A DNA stretch of 64,000 nt from Caecitellus pseudoparvulus (lineage: Eukaryota; Bigyra: Bicosoecida): the NCBI GenBank assembly GCA_965644315.1, contig CBFFRQ010000055.1:62001-126000 (forward strand). Direction: 5' to 3'. Below are positions 31,565 to 41,819 of the stretch, piece after piece. The notes beneath the pieces were generated by a model, which was not told the origin of the DNA, ran no database searches, and was given only the letters and a program-made list of their open reading frames with translations. Position 1 is the first letter of the stretch. Each line of letters opens with the position of its first letter. Both the position numbers and the translations under genes were made by a program.

Positions 31565-34500
31565 CTACTTGCGAGCCCGCTTCGAGGGAGTAGCACGTTT
31601 GCCCTTGCCCTTGCCCTTTGCCTTGGACTTCTTTTTGAACTTGGCCGCCACTGTCGCTGCGTCCTCATCCAACTCCTCTTCCTCGTCGGCTGAGAGCGTG
31701 CCTTCCCGCGCGACTCCGTCGTCTGCAACGCTCTCCAAGGACACTGGCGTGGATGGAGCACCCCTGCGTTTCCTGCCCCCTAGAGAAACATCGTCTTGCA
31801 GTGCCTGGCTTCGGTGCGTGGAGGCGTTGTACGCGCGGGTGAGTTTGGACTTGACAGCGCCAGGCACCCTCGCAAACCAATCCGTGGTGATGCCCTTGAA
31901 CTGGAACTCTTGCAGCCTGCGCAGTGTGAAGAAGGGCCAAGCGTGGCAATGGCCTGCACGTGCATGCATGGGAAGGAGCGCTGCCTCACGATTCAGTCAG
32001 GTCTTGCTTGGACAACCCGTACGAGTCAAGCATTGCGATGGTGTCCGGAACACCGTCGGCACCCTGCGAACACAGGCGGCCAGGGTTGAGACACACTGTC
32101 TGCAACTCGGCACGGCGGCTGGGCATACCTTTTCGAGCATGGGGGCGTAGAAGGCAGACTTGAGCGTCTCCATGTAGTGCATGCGCAGAGACTGGCTGCC
32201 GCCAGACACGCGGTGGTTCAAGTGCATGCTCAATTCGCCCAGCAGTCGCCTGCGCTTGCCCATGGTGGAGTTCTTCCCGAACCACTCGGGGAAGCCTGGG
32301 AAGGCCACGCTGCCACTGGCGTGGTACGCGGCCTTCACGTTCATGGCCGCCACCGAGGTGAGCAGGCTCCACTGCCCCCGCATGCGAACGCAGTTGGACA
32401 TGACGTCTGACAGTGCAATGGCATCGGCTGCGTCTGCCATGCGGGCAAGCTTGGAAGTGGGCGCTTCCCCCCGCGGCGTCTGCACGCTCTGCGGCATGGC
32501 TTGCTGCACCAGCAGGGGGATGAGGTCGTAGTCCACGAAGAAGGAGTTGTAGCGCTCCGTGAACGTGCTGGACCGCACATCTGAAAAGAGCGTCTTCTGC
32601 GCGGAGCGGGCAGCGGCGGGCTGCAGTGTGGGCGGCGCGAGGGCGCAGGGCTGAGGCTCGCCCAGCACGCACAGTGACATCAAAGCCATTCAGCCGCAAG
32701 GACTTGTCCTTCTGCGACGTTGCCTCGGCTGCCTTCATGGCTGCAAAGGTCAGCCTGCCATCGGCGCCGTGGGGTGAGTTGGCCCACATCTGCAGCATGT
32801 GCACGGTCTGCCGAATGTCGTTCCCAGACGTCTCCACCAGGTACTCCAGGGCGTTGGGCTCAGCGGCCAGGCCCTGTTCGGCGGCGATGAGGGCCAAGCG
32901 CTTGGCCACCTGCTGCTTGTTGGGCCTGCTGAACTTCAAGTCCAGGCAGGAATTGGCGAGGCTTCGCACGCTGGACTTCTGGCGGTCATTGCAGATGCAG
33001 ATGATGGGGCGCCGGGTCGTCTTGATGATGCGGATGAGCTCTGCGTTGCCGCCCCGGTCGCCGCTGGACATACCGTCCACCTCGTCCATAATCACCACCT
33101 GCCGGGCTGTCGTCGCGCCACCGCCCGGCGCAGCTGAGCCGCCTCCTGGAGCCTTGGCGAAGAAAGTGATGGCCCGGTTGCCCACGACCTCTGCGAGGGT
33201 CTCCTTGAGACTTCGCTTGGAGCGGGTGTCACTGGCGTTCATCTCCTGCACCTGGTACCCTACAGCCCGCGCCACGAGCAAGGCGGCGGTGGACTTCCCG
33301 ATGCCTGGAGGCCCTGATAGCAGCACTGCCCTGGCCCCGGGGTTCGTACCTGTGCGCGCATCGAAGGCTGGCTTGGGCTTGGTTTTCTTGATGTGAATGG
33401 CCTCCCAGTCCTTCAGCCAGGCCACCAGTCTCCCAATGAGAGCCTTGTTCCCAACTAAATCCTCCACAGACGCTGGCTTGTACCGGTCAACCCACATGGC
33501 CTCCTCTGCGCCACGCTGGCGCTGGGCAGGTCTCGCCATGGGCATGCTGCCACCCACCTTGGCCACAGCCCGGGGCGCCTTTGGTGTGCTGCGCTTCGGC
33601 GCAGGCTTGGTGGGGAGCGGGGCGGGCTCTACGCGGCAGGGGGGGGGGGTGATGCAGCGGCTGCCGCGGCATGCCAGGCGTACATCGGCACTCACCTTGT
33701 GCAGGTCGGGAGGCGAGGAACTCCAGGAAGGCCGGCAGGGTCAGTGTGGGCACTCCTCTCTCCTTGGCAGCGCGGTACTTGGCGCTGGCCGATACCGGGT
33801 CCCCGCTCTCCAGAGCGTCGCCCGTCAGCAGGTAGTGCGTCTTGCCGGAGACGCTTCCAGTCACAGTCCCACCGTACGTCTTAATGATGTCGCACACCTC
33901 CTCCCGGTCCAGCTGCGGGAAGACCCCCGTCACGGCCAGCGCCACGCCTTGCAGGCAAAGGCGCTTGGCGCTCGGCACAGTCTGCACGGCAGCAGCGGCG
34001 ACGTGCGGCGCGTGTGCACTGCTTGGCTCATCGTAGGTCACGTACGAAGCGCCCGAAGGTCAACGCAGGCATGGAATCGGGCGCAAGTTCAGGCGACTTT
34101 GCCTTCGGCTTGCGAGGCGGGAGCAGCGCGGCTGCGTCTTCGTCGCTGTCACTGCTGTCACTTAGAGTGTGCGCAGCGCGCGCTGAGCCGGAGGCAGGCG
34201 TACCTGGACCACTAGACGCGCGGCTCGAGGCGGCGCCTGTGGCGCCAGCTAGTGCAGGCCGCTTTGCCTCCGCAGCACGGGTAGAGCCAGGCTCCGCGTC
34301 CGTTGGGGCGGTGGTGCGCCCGCGCTTTGAACTCTTGCGTCCGGCCTGTGGCACAATGACTGCATCGTCGGAGTCAGATGCGGATTCTGCAGGTACAGGT
34401 TTCCTTTCCCTATCTGCTTTGGCTGCTTCTGCAACCTTGGGCCTGCGAATGGAGCAGGGTGGGGCGTGCCGGAAGCTCTTTGAAGCAGGCAGCCCAAGGA

Positions 34501-34727
34501 CACCGCTCACTCCTTCGCTTTGTCTGCAGGGTGAGGGGGACGATTGTGTGCTCGCAGAAACAAGGCTTCAAGAAGCACAGCACGGACCTGCAGGTGTTGC
34601 TTCGGAAGAGTCCGTAGGCGTGGCTTTTTTCTTTCCCTGCAGAGCACGTGCGGAAAATGAGCTGAGTCCCAGCAGCCCTTGCCTTGCAGACACATACGAA
34701 AAAGGCCAGCAGCGTGCCGCCCTTCAT
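31565..34727 (-). CDS. RFC1: Replication factor C large subunit (RFC1)
   Basis: Nine exons join in phase to 874 residues: 34727-34698, 34636-34588, 34523-34511, 34442-34046, 33981-33696, 33628-32673, 32596-32129, 32063-31990 and 31916-31565. RFC1 is the large subunit of the clamp loader that opens PCNA at primer ends. A BRCT domain (about residues 164-258, A-V-T-G-V-F ... Y-G-G-T-V-T-G-S-V-S) precedes the AAA+ module. That module begins W-V-D-R-Y-K-P and has Walker A G-P-P-G-I-G-K-S and Walker B V-I-M-D-E-V-D-G-M. The RFC1 C-terminal collar domain follows (F-F-V-D-Y-D, F-P-E-W-F-G-K-N-S). The extreme N-terminus, M-K-G-G-T-L-L-A-F-F, resembles the degenerate PCNA-binding start of other RFC1 proteins. 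The Lys-rich C-terminus is a likely nuclear signal. The 13-nt third exon is the least certain piece. Confidence 0.93.
33639..33649. repeat. G11 homopolymer within an RFC1 intron
   Basis: Eleven consecutive G on the plus strand are C11 on the transcribed sense of RFC1. They form the pyrimidine tract just upstream of the exon 6 acceptor. Such runs are prone to length change and sequencing error, but this one lies outside coding sequence. Confidence 0.8.
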
Positions 34728-34974
34728 GGTGCACAGAGGAACAAAAGCTGAATATGGTTGTCAAAACGACAACCCTGATGGTGCAGCAGGCGCCTGCTCG
34801 TGCTTTGTACAGTGCAGAGCTGTGCAACCGACAATCTGGCAGCTGGCCTGACGCGCTTGTTTTGCGAAAGGAGCCGGTGGTGCTTGGGGCGAGCTTCAAA
34901 CCAGAGCATCATCCAAGCTTCATGGATTGACGGTGCGAAGTTGGGGCAGTTTTGGCCCTCTTCTCAGGTTTGCC

Positions 34975-37900
34975 TTAGCTGTCGACAGGCACCTGACCGA
35001 GCATGCCGTCCAGCAGACCCGCAACGTGCGCCATGCTGGGTCGAATGTGTGTGTCGCACTGGGAGCCCCGAAAAGCTGTGTGGAAGGCAATGCCAGAGTT
35101 CGTAGTGCGTTTTTGAGCACCCGAGGGGGGCAGCTCGAGCGAGCTCCAGCCGTCGTCGAGGCTGACGTCCACTGGCGGCAGCGCAGTTGCGTAGGAAAAG
35201 GAAACACACCGCTGCTGCAGCTGAGCCAAGGCCGGGGACACCCAGTTGTGTGAGGGCTCAAGACGAACTCGCTGGCCATGCTCTGAATACACCTGCAGCA
35301 TCATGGCTTCCCTGGTGTCCCTCTTGAGGCCTGTCCATGGCAGCACTTGGCCGGTGTACCCTTCAGGCGTCTTGCGAGTGGACGAGAACACCTCCCACAT
35401 GAACGTCCCGAAGCCGTACACATCGGAGGCACGGGAGAAGATGGCAGGATTCTGCAAGACTTCAGGTGCCATGAGCCGCCATGGGCCGTAGGAGTCCAGG
35501 TCGATTGCGTCCACTGCGCCCAAGTGCCTGGCCAGGCCCAAGTCGCACAACTTGGCTTGACCGTTAGCTGTCAACAAGACATTGCGAGTGGCAACATCGC
35601 AGTGCAAGATGTTGTTGCTGTGCATGTTGGCCAAGCCGGTGGCGACGTCACGGCACCAACCCAAGCGCTCTCGGTGGTTGGGGGGAGGGGCAGGGCCGGA
35701 GGCAGACGCTGCGAGCCCTTTGGCGTGCACGGCGGCCTGAAGACGCTGATCAGCCGAGCCAGCCTCACACACTTCCAAGCACATGGCCAGTCGCTGAGGC
35801 CCCTCCTCTGTGCAGGCCCCCACTTGCATGACGATGTTGGGGTGGTGGCCCAGGAACGAAGCCACCGCCACTTCGTGCTTGAATCCCCGCACCACGTGGT
35901 CCCCACCAGAGGAGGGTGGAATCTTGGGGGACTTGACAACCACTCTAGCAGTGCCGTCAGCCGCGAGCAGGTTGCGGTACTCTGGGACACCCGCCAGGAC
36001 GCGGGCGCTGTCCCCCGACACCGATGCCAGCCACGCCTCGCCGTGGGCTCCAGCGCCCAGCGTGCGCTCGTGCTGCAGGTCCTCCCACCGCACTTCCACG
36101 AGGCAAGCATCCACCAACGACATGTGTGTCTTCAGCCATGAACTCTCCACAGGGCCTGCAGGGGTAACTGTGTCCAGGCTGACGCTCTCCTGCCCCAGCG
36201 CCTGTGAGGCAGCAGACACGCCAACGTCATGCATGGTCTGCTCAGCGTCTCCAAAAGCAGGGACGACAAAGCGACCCCGCGCTGCCAGTTCACGAAATTG
36301 GGACAACTGGAACGCACAGCCGTCTTTGCCACTGCTCTTCATGAGTCGCTCTTGTGCGCGGTGAGCACGCACCAAGCTCGCCGCAGCCAGTGCCGCCGCA
36401 GCGGCGACGCCTTTCTGAGACGACACAGTCAGGAACGCGTCAACATCCAGAACTTGAGTACCGACGATGATGCGAATGCAGACAGGGTGTGCGCCCACTG
36501 GTGCAGCTCGCCTGGCTTTCACCCAGAAACGCACAGTGCACGGCCTTGAGCCCACCCAGGTGAATGTGCGTCGACAGCCGCCACCTTCCTCCCGCTCGTC
36601 TGCCACCTCGAAGGGCGAGCCGTCCACGCGAAGCAACACGGTGACGAGATCACCCCTGCCCACCCTCAAGAGGCGTGAGGCGGTGCCTCGCTGGGTGCTT
36701 CCTTTGGCAGTGGCGCGTTCACGCACAGCCGCCTCCTGCGCCCGAACGAATGCCCACACATCAAGTGGGGCGGCGCCTCCCTGGGCGATGGCGCTGGGGG
36801 CATACACAGAGAAGTTCACGTCATCCTCCACCGGCCGCGAGCTGGGGAAGTAGCGCGACGCACTCCAATCCGCCACGCTGCGCTCCCTCGCCACTGCTGA
36901 TGGCTTGGCTGCGGGACCCTGCGCCACTTTTCGGGGCTGGGGCGGCAGAATGCCTTCGCTGCCAGTGGAGCTGCTCAGCAATCGCCTGACAAAAGGCACT
37001 GGCTCCTGTTCCTTACCACTTGCTGCCTGTGTTGCCTCCGAGCCAAGGCTTCCGTACAAGCCTCGAGAGGCGACAAAGTCAGAAATAGACAGCGCCGGCT
37101 GAAGCAACCCGGAGCTGACCGGGGCCTCAGGAGTCGGAACCGAGTCGTCCCCGGCCGCCGCAGCCGCAGGCACTTGGACAGGGAGGAACGCATCGTAGTC
37201 CGCCTCTTTGCTGCTCGAGGGCATGGCTGCCACTGCTTGCCGCTGGGCTGCCTCAGGCGTTGCACGCTTCCCTTCCAAGTCAAACGCTGGTGCCCTCTCC
37301 GGAGCGTGCGCAACTTTCGGCTTCCTGGGCTTGTCTTGCTTCCCAGGTCTTCTCTTGGCTGCTTCGACATCGGACAAACGTTTGGAGTCCTTTCTTGATG
37401 TGGAAGCTGCAGGCTTGGGCCGCGGGACGAGCACACTAGGCGTGATTGCGGCCTCATCCTCGGCTTCCGCAAGGTCACTTGAGCCTGTTTGCGCATCACT
37501 ACTGGCAAGCGCGCCGCCCGCAGATTCAGCACCCCTCATCGCGGCTAAATACTTGTCTGTTACACTCCCTCTTGACCTTTTTGGCACATCACTGCTAGCA
37601 AGCTCGCCACTCGGAGCTTCAGCACCTACTCTTGATCGGTTTCGGCGGCCTCGCAATGGGGGAGACCTGACTGGGGCGAACCCTGCAGAGTACCCCTCCT
37701 CTTCCCCTTCTTCCTCCTCAACGTCGCCCGGGCTGAGAGGCCCAGTTTCCTTCTCATCATCAGAGTGGTCACTGGAAACCTGCTGGTCCTCACCCTCTTT
37801 ACTCCCCGAAACCATGCGAGCTTCGCCTTCAGGCGCCACTGCACCCCTCTCCACGGTGCCGGAAACCCTGCCAGCATCCAGTTGCTCACCGTCACCGTCG

Positions 37901-39426
37901 TCAGCTTCTGGGCGCCGACGAGCAGCAACAGCGTACTTGCTTGCATAGGGCGAGAACCGTGCGCCGACAGCGCTGGAGGTCGGTACAGGGTAGTCGTCTG
38001 AGTCAACTGTCTCAAACCCCAAGTCTGCAGCTTCAGGTTCTGGCGGCGGCAGACCCAGGCTTGCACGAATCGCAGCTTGGAGTGCCTCATCTTGCTCCGA
38101 TTCCAAGACGAAATCTTCATCTCCCAACTCTGCTCCTGGTGGAGGAGCAGACCCTACTCGTCGCGGACGAGCAGTTCGCCGAGTCAGATTTTCTGATACA
38201 TCAGCCGTTGGCATATCACGCACTGGCTTGTCTCTAGATTCACGACTCCTTCTTCGACCTCCTCCGTATTGTATGTATGGGGGGCTTCGTGCGGCGTTGA
38301 AGGCAGGTTCGTCGTCGTCGGATTCGCCCCAGGAGGAATCATCAGAGGAAGACTCCAGCTCGGCCGCATGGACGGATTCCTGGACTGCAGCAGGCGCCAT
38401 TGCCGAGGCATCACCCACTTCTTCTTCCGTTTCAGCGACTGCAGCCTCTGCTGTTGCCCTTTCAGCATCACTTGCTTTCATTGCTGCCCCGGCAGAATAC
38501 CCTCCCCTTGCCACGGCGAAACCCGCTTCCATCGGTACCTCAGGGATGTCAGAATATTCATATGGCTCGTCCGAGTCTGACCTGCGTAAAGTGGCCCGAG
38601 CCTGCTCTGGCCGAGGCTTGGTAGCCCTGTGTGCAGGGGGCTTCGCGGGCTTTGCCCTCCGGGGCTGGTCCGCCCAGCTTGCAGATGGTGGAGCAGGTCG
38701 TAGCTTGAGCAGGATGGTGTCTCCCGCCTCCACTCCCCAGGAATCTAGTGTTCGTGTGCCTTTCAGTCTCCGGCCATTGTACACGAGGCGCTGCCGTCGT
38801 GGCTCAATGCCAACTGCAGCGTGCACCTGCTGCCTCAACTCGGCCAGCGACAGGCTCGGAGAGAATCTAACTGCTACAGTATCAGACGAAGCAGAATTGT
38901 GAATGAGAATCTGCGCTGGTTTTGCCGGGCCCATAGCAAGCGTGATTTGCTTGCCAGCTATGTTGCTCGCTTCAACCGTCTCTTCGTCCACCAACTGCCT
39001 CCCCTCGCACCTCAGATCCTGCTCTTCAGCAGGGATGGACACGTTTGGTGCAAGCAAGTGCTTCACGGCAAGGATCCTGTCACCGAGCTTGACTTGGATC
39101 ATGACTTGCTTCCCGTCTGGTGTCTCAACTTGCAACTGGAAGAGTTGCGAGGCGTGCACGTGTTGTCGCAACGCTTCAACCAATGCAGCGTACTCTTCCC
39201 CAGTCAGGCCCACCACAGATACGAGGATCTCTTTCCTGTCATCATCGCTGAGTTCCAGGAGAGCAACTGCGCCGTCAAGAGTATGAACCTGGGCGTCGGC
39301 CAGCCTGTCTTTCAAGCCATAGATGTCCGCTTCGTGAAGCAGGTGCTTTAACGAGCGGATGGAAGAGCGGACCTTGCCATCACCACCCTCTGATGCAGCC
39401 TGCCCTTTCGCTAACGCTTGGCCCAT
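34975..39426 (-). CDS. Ubiquitin-like/UIM-containing TKL protein kinase, 1483 residues
   Basis: A single uninterrupted frame, ATG at 39426. Order: a SAM-like helical segment (about 30-90); two tandem ubiquitin-like domains (about 95-165 and 172-243, the second with R-R-Q-R-L-V-Y-N-G-R-R-L); disordered acidic sequence; and a ubiquitin-interacting motif near 445-462 (E-Q-D-E-A-L-Q-A-A-I-R-A-S-L). A long disordered linker leads to a beta-sandwich-like domain (about 866-1000). The tyrosine-kinase-like domain (about 1113-1475) has Lys1165, Glu1185, H-C-D-V-A-T-R-N with Asp1277, D-L-G at 1295 and M-A-P-E. H-R-D and D-F-G are altered to H-C-D and D-L-G, but the key residues remain, so it is probably active. 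An insert of about 40 residues lies in the C-lobe. M-G-Q at the N-terminus might allow myristoylation. It could couple ubiquitin recognition to phosphorylation (inference). Confidence 0.85.
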   Translation of the reverse strand: MGQALAKGQAASEGGDGKVRSSIRSLKHLLHEADIYGLKDRLADAQVHTLDGAVALLELSDDDRKEILVSVVGLTGEEYAALVEALRQHVHASQLFQLQVETPDGKQVMIQVKLGDRILAVKHLLAPNVSIPAEEQDLRCEGRQLVDEETVEASNIAGKQITLAMGPAKPAQILIHNSASSDTVAVRFSPSLSLAELRQQVHAAVGIEPRRQRLVYNGRRLKGTRTLDSWGVEAGDTILLKLRPAPPSASWADQPRRAKPAKPPAHRATKPRPEQARATLRRSDSDEPYEYSDIPEVPMEAGFAVARGGYSAGAAMKASDAERATAEAAVAETEEEVGDASAMAPAAVQESVHAAELESSSDDSSWGESDDDEPAFNAARSPPYIQYGGGRRRSRESRDKPVRDMPTADVSENLTRRTARPRRVGSAPPPGAELGDEDFVLESEQDEALQAAIRASLGLPPPEPEAADLGFETVDSDDYPVPTSSAVGARFSPYASKYAVAARRRPEADDGDGEQLDAGRVSGTVERGAVAPEGEARMVSGSKEGEDQQVSSDHSDDEKETGPLSPGDVEEEEGEEEGYSAGFAPVRSPPLRGRRNRSRVGAEAPSGELASSDVPKRSRGSVTDKYLAAMRGAESAGGALASSDAQTGSSDLAEAEDEAAITPSVLVPRPKPAASTSRKDSKRLSDVEAAKRRPGKQDKPRKPKVAHAPERAPAFDLEGKRATPEAAQRQAVAAMPSSSKEADYDAFLPVQVPAAAAAGDDSVPTPEAPVSSGLLQPALSISDFVASRGLYGSLGSEATQAASGKEQEPVPFVRRLLSSSTGSEGILPPQPRKVAQGPAAKPSAVARERSVADWSASRYFPSSRPVEDDVNFSVYAPSAIAQGGAAPLDVWAFVRAQEAAVRERATAKGSTQRGTASRLLRVGRGDLVTVLLRVDGSPFEVADEREEGGGCRRTFTWVGSRPCTVRFWVKARRAAPVGAHPVCIRIIVGTQVLDVDAFLTVSSQKGVAAAAALAAASLVRAHRAQERLMKSSGKDGCAFQLSQFRELAARGRFVVPAFGDAEQTMHDVGVSAASQALGQESVSLDTVTPAGPVESSWLKTHMSLVDACLVEVRWEDLQHERTLGAGAHGEAWLASVSGDSARVLAGVPEYRNLLAADGTARVVVKSPKIPPSSGGDHVVRGFKHEVAVASFLGHHPNIVMQVGACTEEGPQRLAMCLEVCEAGSADQRLQAAVHAKGLAASASGPAPPPNHRERLGWCRDVATGLANMHSNNILHCDVATRNVLLTANGQAKLCDLGLARHLGAVDAIDLDSYGPWRLMAPEVLQNPAIFSRASDVYGFGTFMWEVFSSTRKTPEGYTGQVLPWTGLKRDTREAMMLQVYSEHGQRVRLEPSHNWVSPALAQLQQRCVSFSYATALPPVDVSLDDGWSSLELPPSGAQKRTTNSGIAFHTAFRGSQCDTHIRPSMAHVAGLLDGMLGQVPVDS

Positions 39427-39720
39427 GTCTTGTGCAGCTGCAGAGGTGCGGTTGAGCAGGCGTGGTGGAGCGGTTTTTGCACCACCGCTTCCTGCGAGTG
39501 CTTGCGTTTGGCCCCCTTTCAGCCGGGGTCAGTGTCGATGCGCGCTCAGTGGGCGTATCCCCACTGGAAGTGGGGCCTGAGAGCCAAGAAAGTTTGTGAG
39601 GGTGATACATTGTGGGCTCGCGTTGCAGTGAGCTGGGCACTGGCTGCACTGGCTTCACACGCTTGGAAGTGCCAAGGCTTCCAGCTTCAAGCGCGCAGCA
39701 ACAAGCGCCCCCTGTTGAGC

Positions 39721-40730
39721 CTACTGCCCCCAAGACTTGGCGTCAGGGTCGTTCAGGTATGCCTCTTCCGCATCTGTGTTGGTCCTGCCCAGAACCTTGT
39801 TACGATGTGGGTAGCGTCCGAAGCGAGTCATCACTTCGAAGTGCTCCCACGCCGCCTTCACCAGCAGCCCATCTTGGCCTTGTAGAATCGCCCCGCAGTG
39901 CAGGATCACGCGGCGGTGCAGGTCAGGGTCCTCGCTGTGCTCAAGGGGCATGATGGCAAAGTGCCGGACTGGGACTGGCAAACTCTGGTCTGACGTGAAG
40001 GTTGGGAAGCGGTCCAAAAGGGCAAGCGAGATGCGGCAAGCCTGTGACAGGAGAGCAGGGTGGGGCTGGGTGCTCGTCTGTTCCTACCCGTGGGTTGCGG
40101 CTGACATGCAGCTGACCTCTGCGTCTCCGGCGAAAGCCTGTGCTGTGCCTCGGTACAAGTTCCTGGAGAATTGGTCCAGCAAAATGATCTTCGCAATGCT
40201 GCCTGTGAAAGTGTCTTCCCAGTCTTTCAGCCCTGTGTCAGTGGCAATGGGGGTGGTTATGCAGGGCTGGACTGCAGAAGGCTTGGTCGGCGTGTCAGGC
40301 GCTTTCAACTTCCGCACTGACCTCCAGCTTGGGCTTTCTGAACCAGGGTCTCGAACTTGGCGCGGATGGCCGCATCAGTCTCATCACTCGAAACCCACCA
40401 CCACATGCGCTGGTCAATGGCTTCTCCTTCCTTGTACTCAAACCAGAAGTCCAAAACTGCCTGTGCCTCTGCTGGTGCTGCCTCGCTGCGCATGAGGTCT
40501 GCGAACCTCGTCGCTGCATCAACGCCTGAGAACTGTGCTGCTTGAGACGAGTACCCAGCTCGCCCAGAACCTGAAACCTTTGCCGCTGCATGCACACCGG
40601 TCGTGAGCGGCGTCGCTGCCGCAGCTGTCGCAAGTGCCACTGCTGCCGAAGCAGCAGCTGGCGCTCGAGCAGCGCCCCGCACCGCGCCGAGGCGTGCAGC
40701 GGCCGCTACTCGACACAGGGTGGCCGCCAT
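39721..40730 (-). CDS. DUF924 family protein with probable mitochondrial presequence
   Basis: Three exons, 40730-40322, 40232-40117 and 40041-39721, give 281 residues. The DUF924 hallmarks are all present: V-L-D-F-W-F near the start of the domain, I-L-L-D-Q-F-S-R-N-L-Y-R-G-T, F-A-I-M-P-L-E-H-S-E-D, and F-G-R-Y-P-H-R-N-K-V-L-G-R. The family has a TPR-like helical fold, and its biochemical role is not established. The first 70 residues are rich in Ala and Arg without acidic residues (M-A-A-T-L-C-R-V-A-A-A-A-R-L), as in a mitochondrial presequence. It lies 195 nt upstream (in transcription) of nothing shared, but the next gene encodes a mitochondrial carrier on the same strand. Confidence 0.9.
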
Positions 40731-40925
40731 AGTGAATGCCTGCGGGCAACAGACAGGTGTCCACACGTTAGGAGGCTGCGCTTGACGGGTGGAGGTGCAT
40801 TTTTGAGTTGTCGCGGCTCCTGCATCGTGGATGCTTGCTGTGTGCCTTCCGCATTTGCAGTGCGGGGGGGGCGGATGCAGCTAGGCCCACCCGGATGGAA
40901 AACGTAGCAAGGCACCTTGCAGCCA

Positions 40926-41465
40926 TCATGCCTCCTTGGCATCTCCGCTATCGGCGGCAGCTGGGGCGGCAGGCTCTGCAGCTGCTGGGTCGTGTGTGGC
41001 GATGCGCATGAGTTGGTACAGGCCAGTGCCCGCCATGAAGACGTTGACGGAGAACAAGTTCCAGTTGACAGGGTTGATGACCATGCTGTACCTCGACCAG
41101 ATGAGCCCTGTCGCTGCGATGGCCACTTGCTGCGGCACGCTGAGCTTCTCGGGCGAGCGTTGCAGGTCAGAGACATTGGCCAGGGAGATGAACTGCGACA
41201 CGGGAGGCTTGCGCACGGTGCAGCGGGACGGCAGACTGTGCTATACTGGAGACGTCGTACCCATTTGAATGCTGGGGCGTGGAAGTGGACTGTGCATGGA
41301 GCGGCAGCACAAGGTGCCGGTGGCAAGTTGGTGCAGTGCACCAGCATCCCACGCACTCGTGAATGGGCCCGCTGGGTGCTCGAGCAGGGCCTTCAACTTG
41401 GGGTTGCCAGCAACCACTGGGAGATTGCAGACATAGCTTTGCAGGCGTGGGACAACACCAGCCAT
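40926..41465 (-). CDS. Mitochondrial pyruvate carrier subunit (MPC2-like)
   Basis: Three exons, 41465-41357, 41289-41261 and 41192-40926, give 134 residues. MPC subunits form a heterodimer in the inner mitochondrial membrane that imports pyruvate. The family blocks are clear: H-P-A-G-P-F-T, then I-H-F-H-A-P-A-F-K-W, D-L-Q-R-S-P-E-K-L-S, and A-A-T-G-L-I-W-S-R-Y-S-M-V-I-N-P-V-N-W-N. These are followed by L-F-S-V-N-V-F-M-A-G-T-G-L-Y-Q-L. The W-S-R-Y and N-W-N positions fit MPC2 better than MPC1. The length is normal for the family. The Ala-rich C-terminal tail is not conserved in the family. The second exon is only 29 nt. Confidence 0.94.
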
Positions 41466-41819
41466 GGCAAGTCTTGCTGGTTCAGAGGCTGCGCCGAGTC
41501 TGCCGGTGCCGCTGGTGCACCTGCTCCCCACACCGACCTCGGTAGGGAGTGTGTATGGGACCACAGAGGGTGATGGGTGGATTGCAAGGAGGGAGCAACT
41601 GCACAGCCTTGATGCGAATCACGGTCGTTCACCCAGTGAGCGGATTTGCGCATTCGAGGCGCCCTGCATCTGCCAAGTCTTGAGCTCCGCCATCAGTGTC
41701 CACAAGCCAGTCAGCGCTTCCCTCCAGCGCCCCTGGCCTGACGAAGTGGCAGGGCGCGCTTTCAGCAGAATCGCAGCAAATGCCCACGCATGCACTTGGT
41801 TGGTCTGCTCCCGCACGCC
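41466..41819. other. Intergenic region between MPC gene and the small secreted-protein gene
   Basis: The 354 nt between two minus-strand genes should contain the promoter of the MPC gene and the 3' UTR of the upstream one. Short open frames on both strands show no domain or splice support. Confidence 0.3.
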
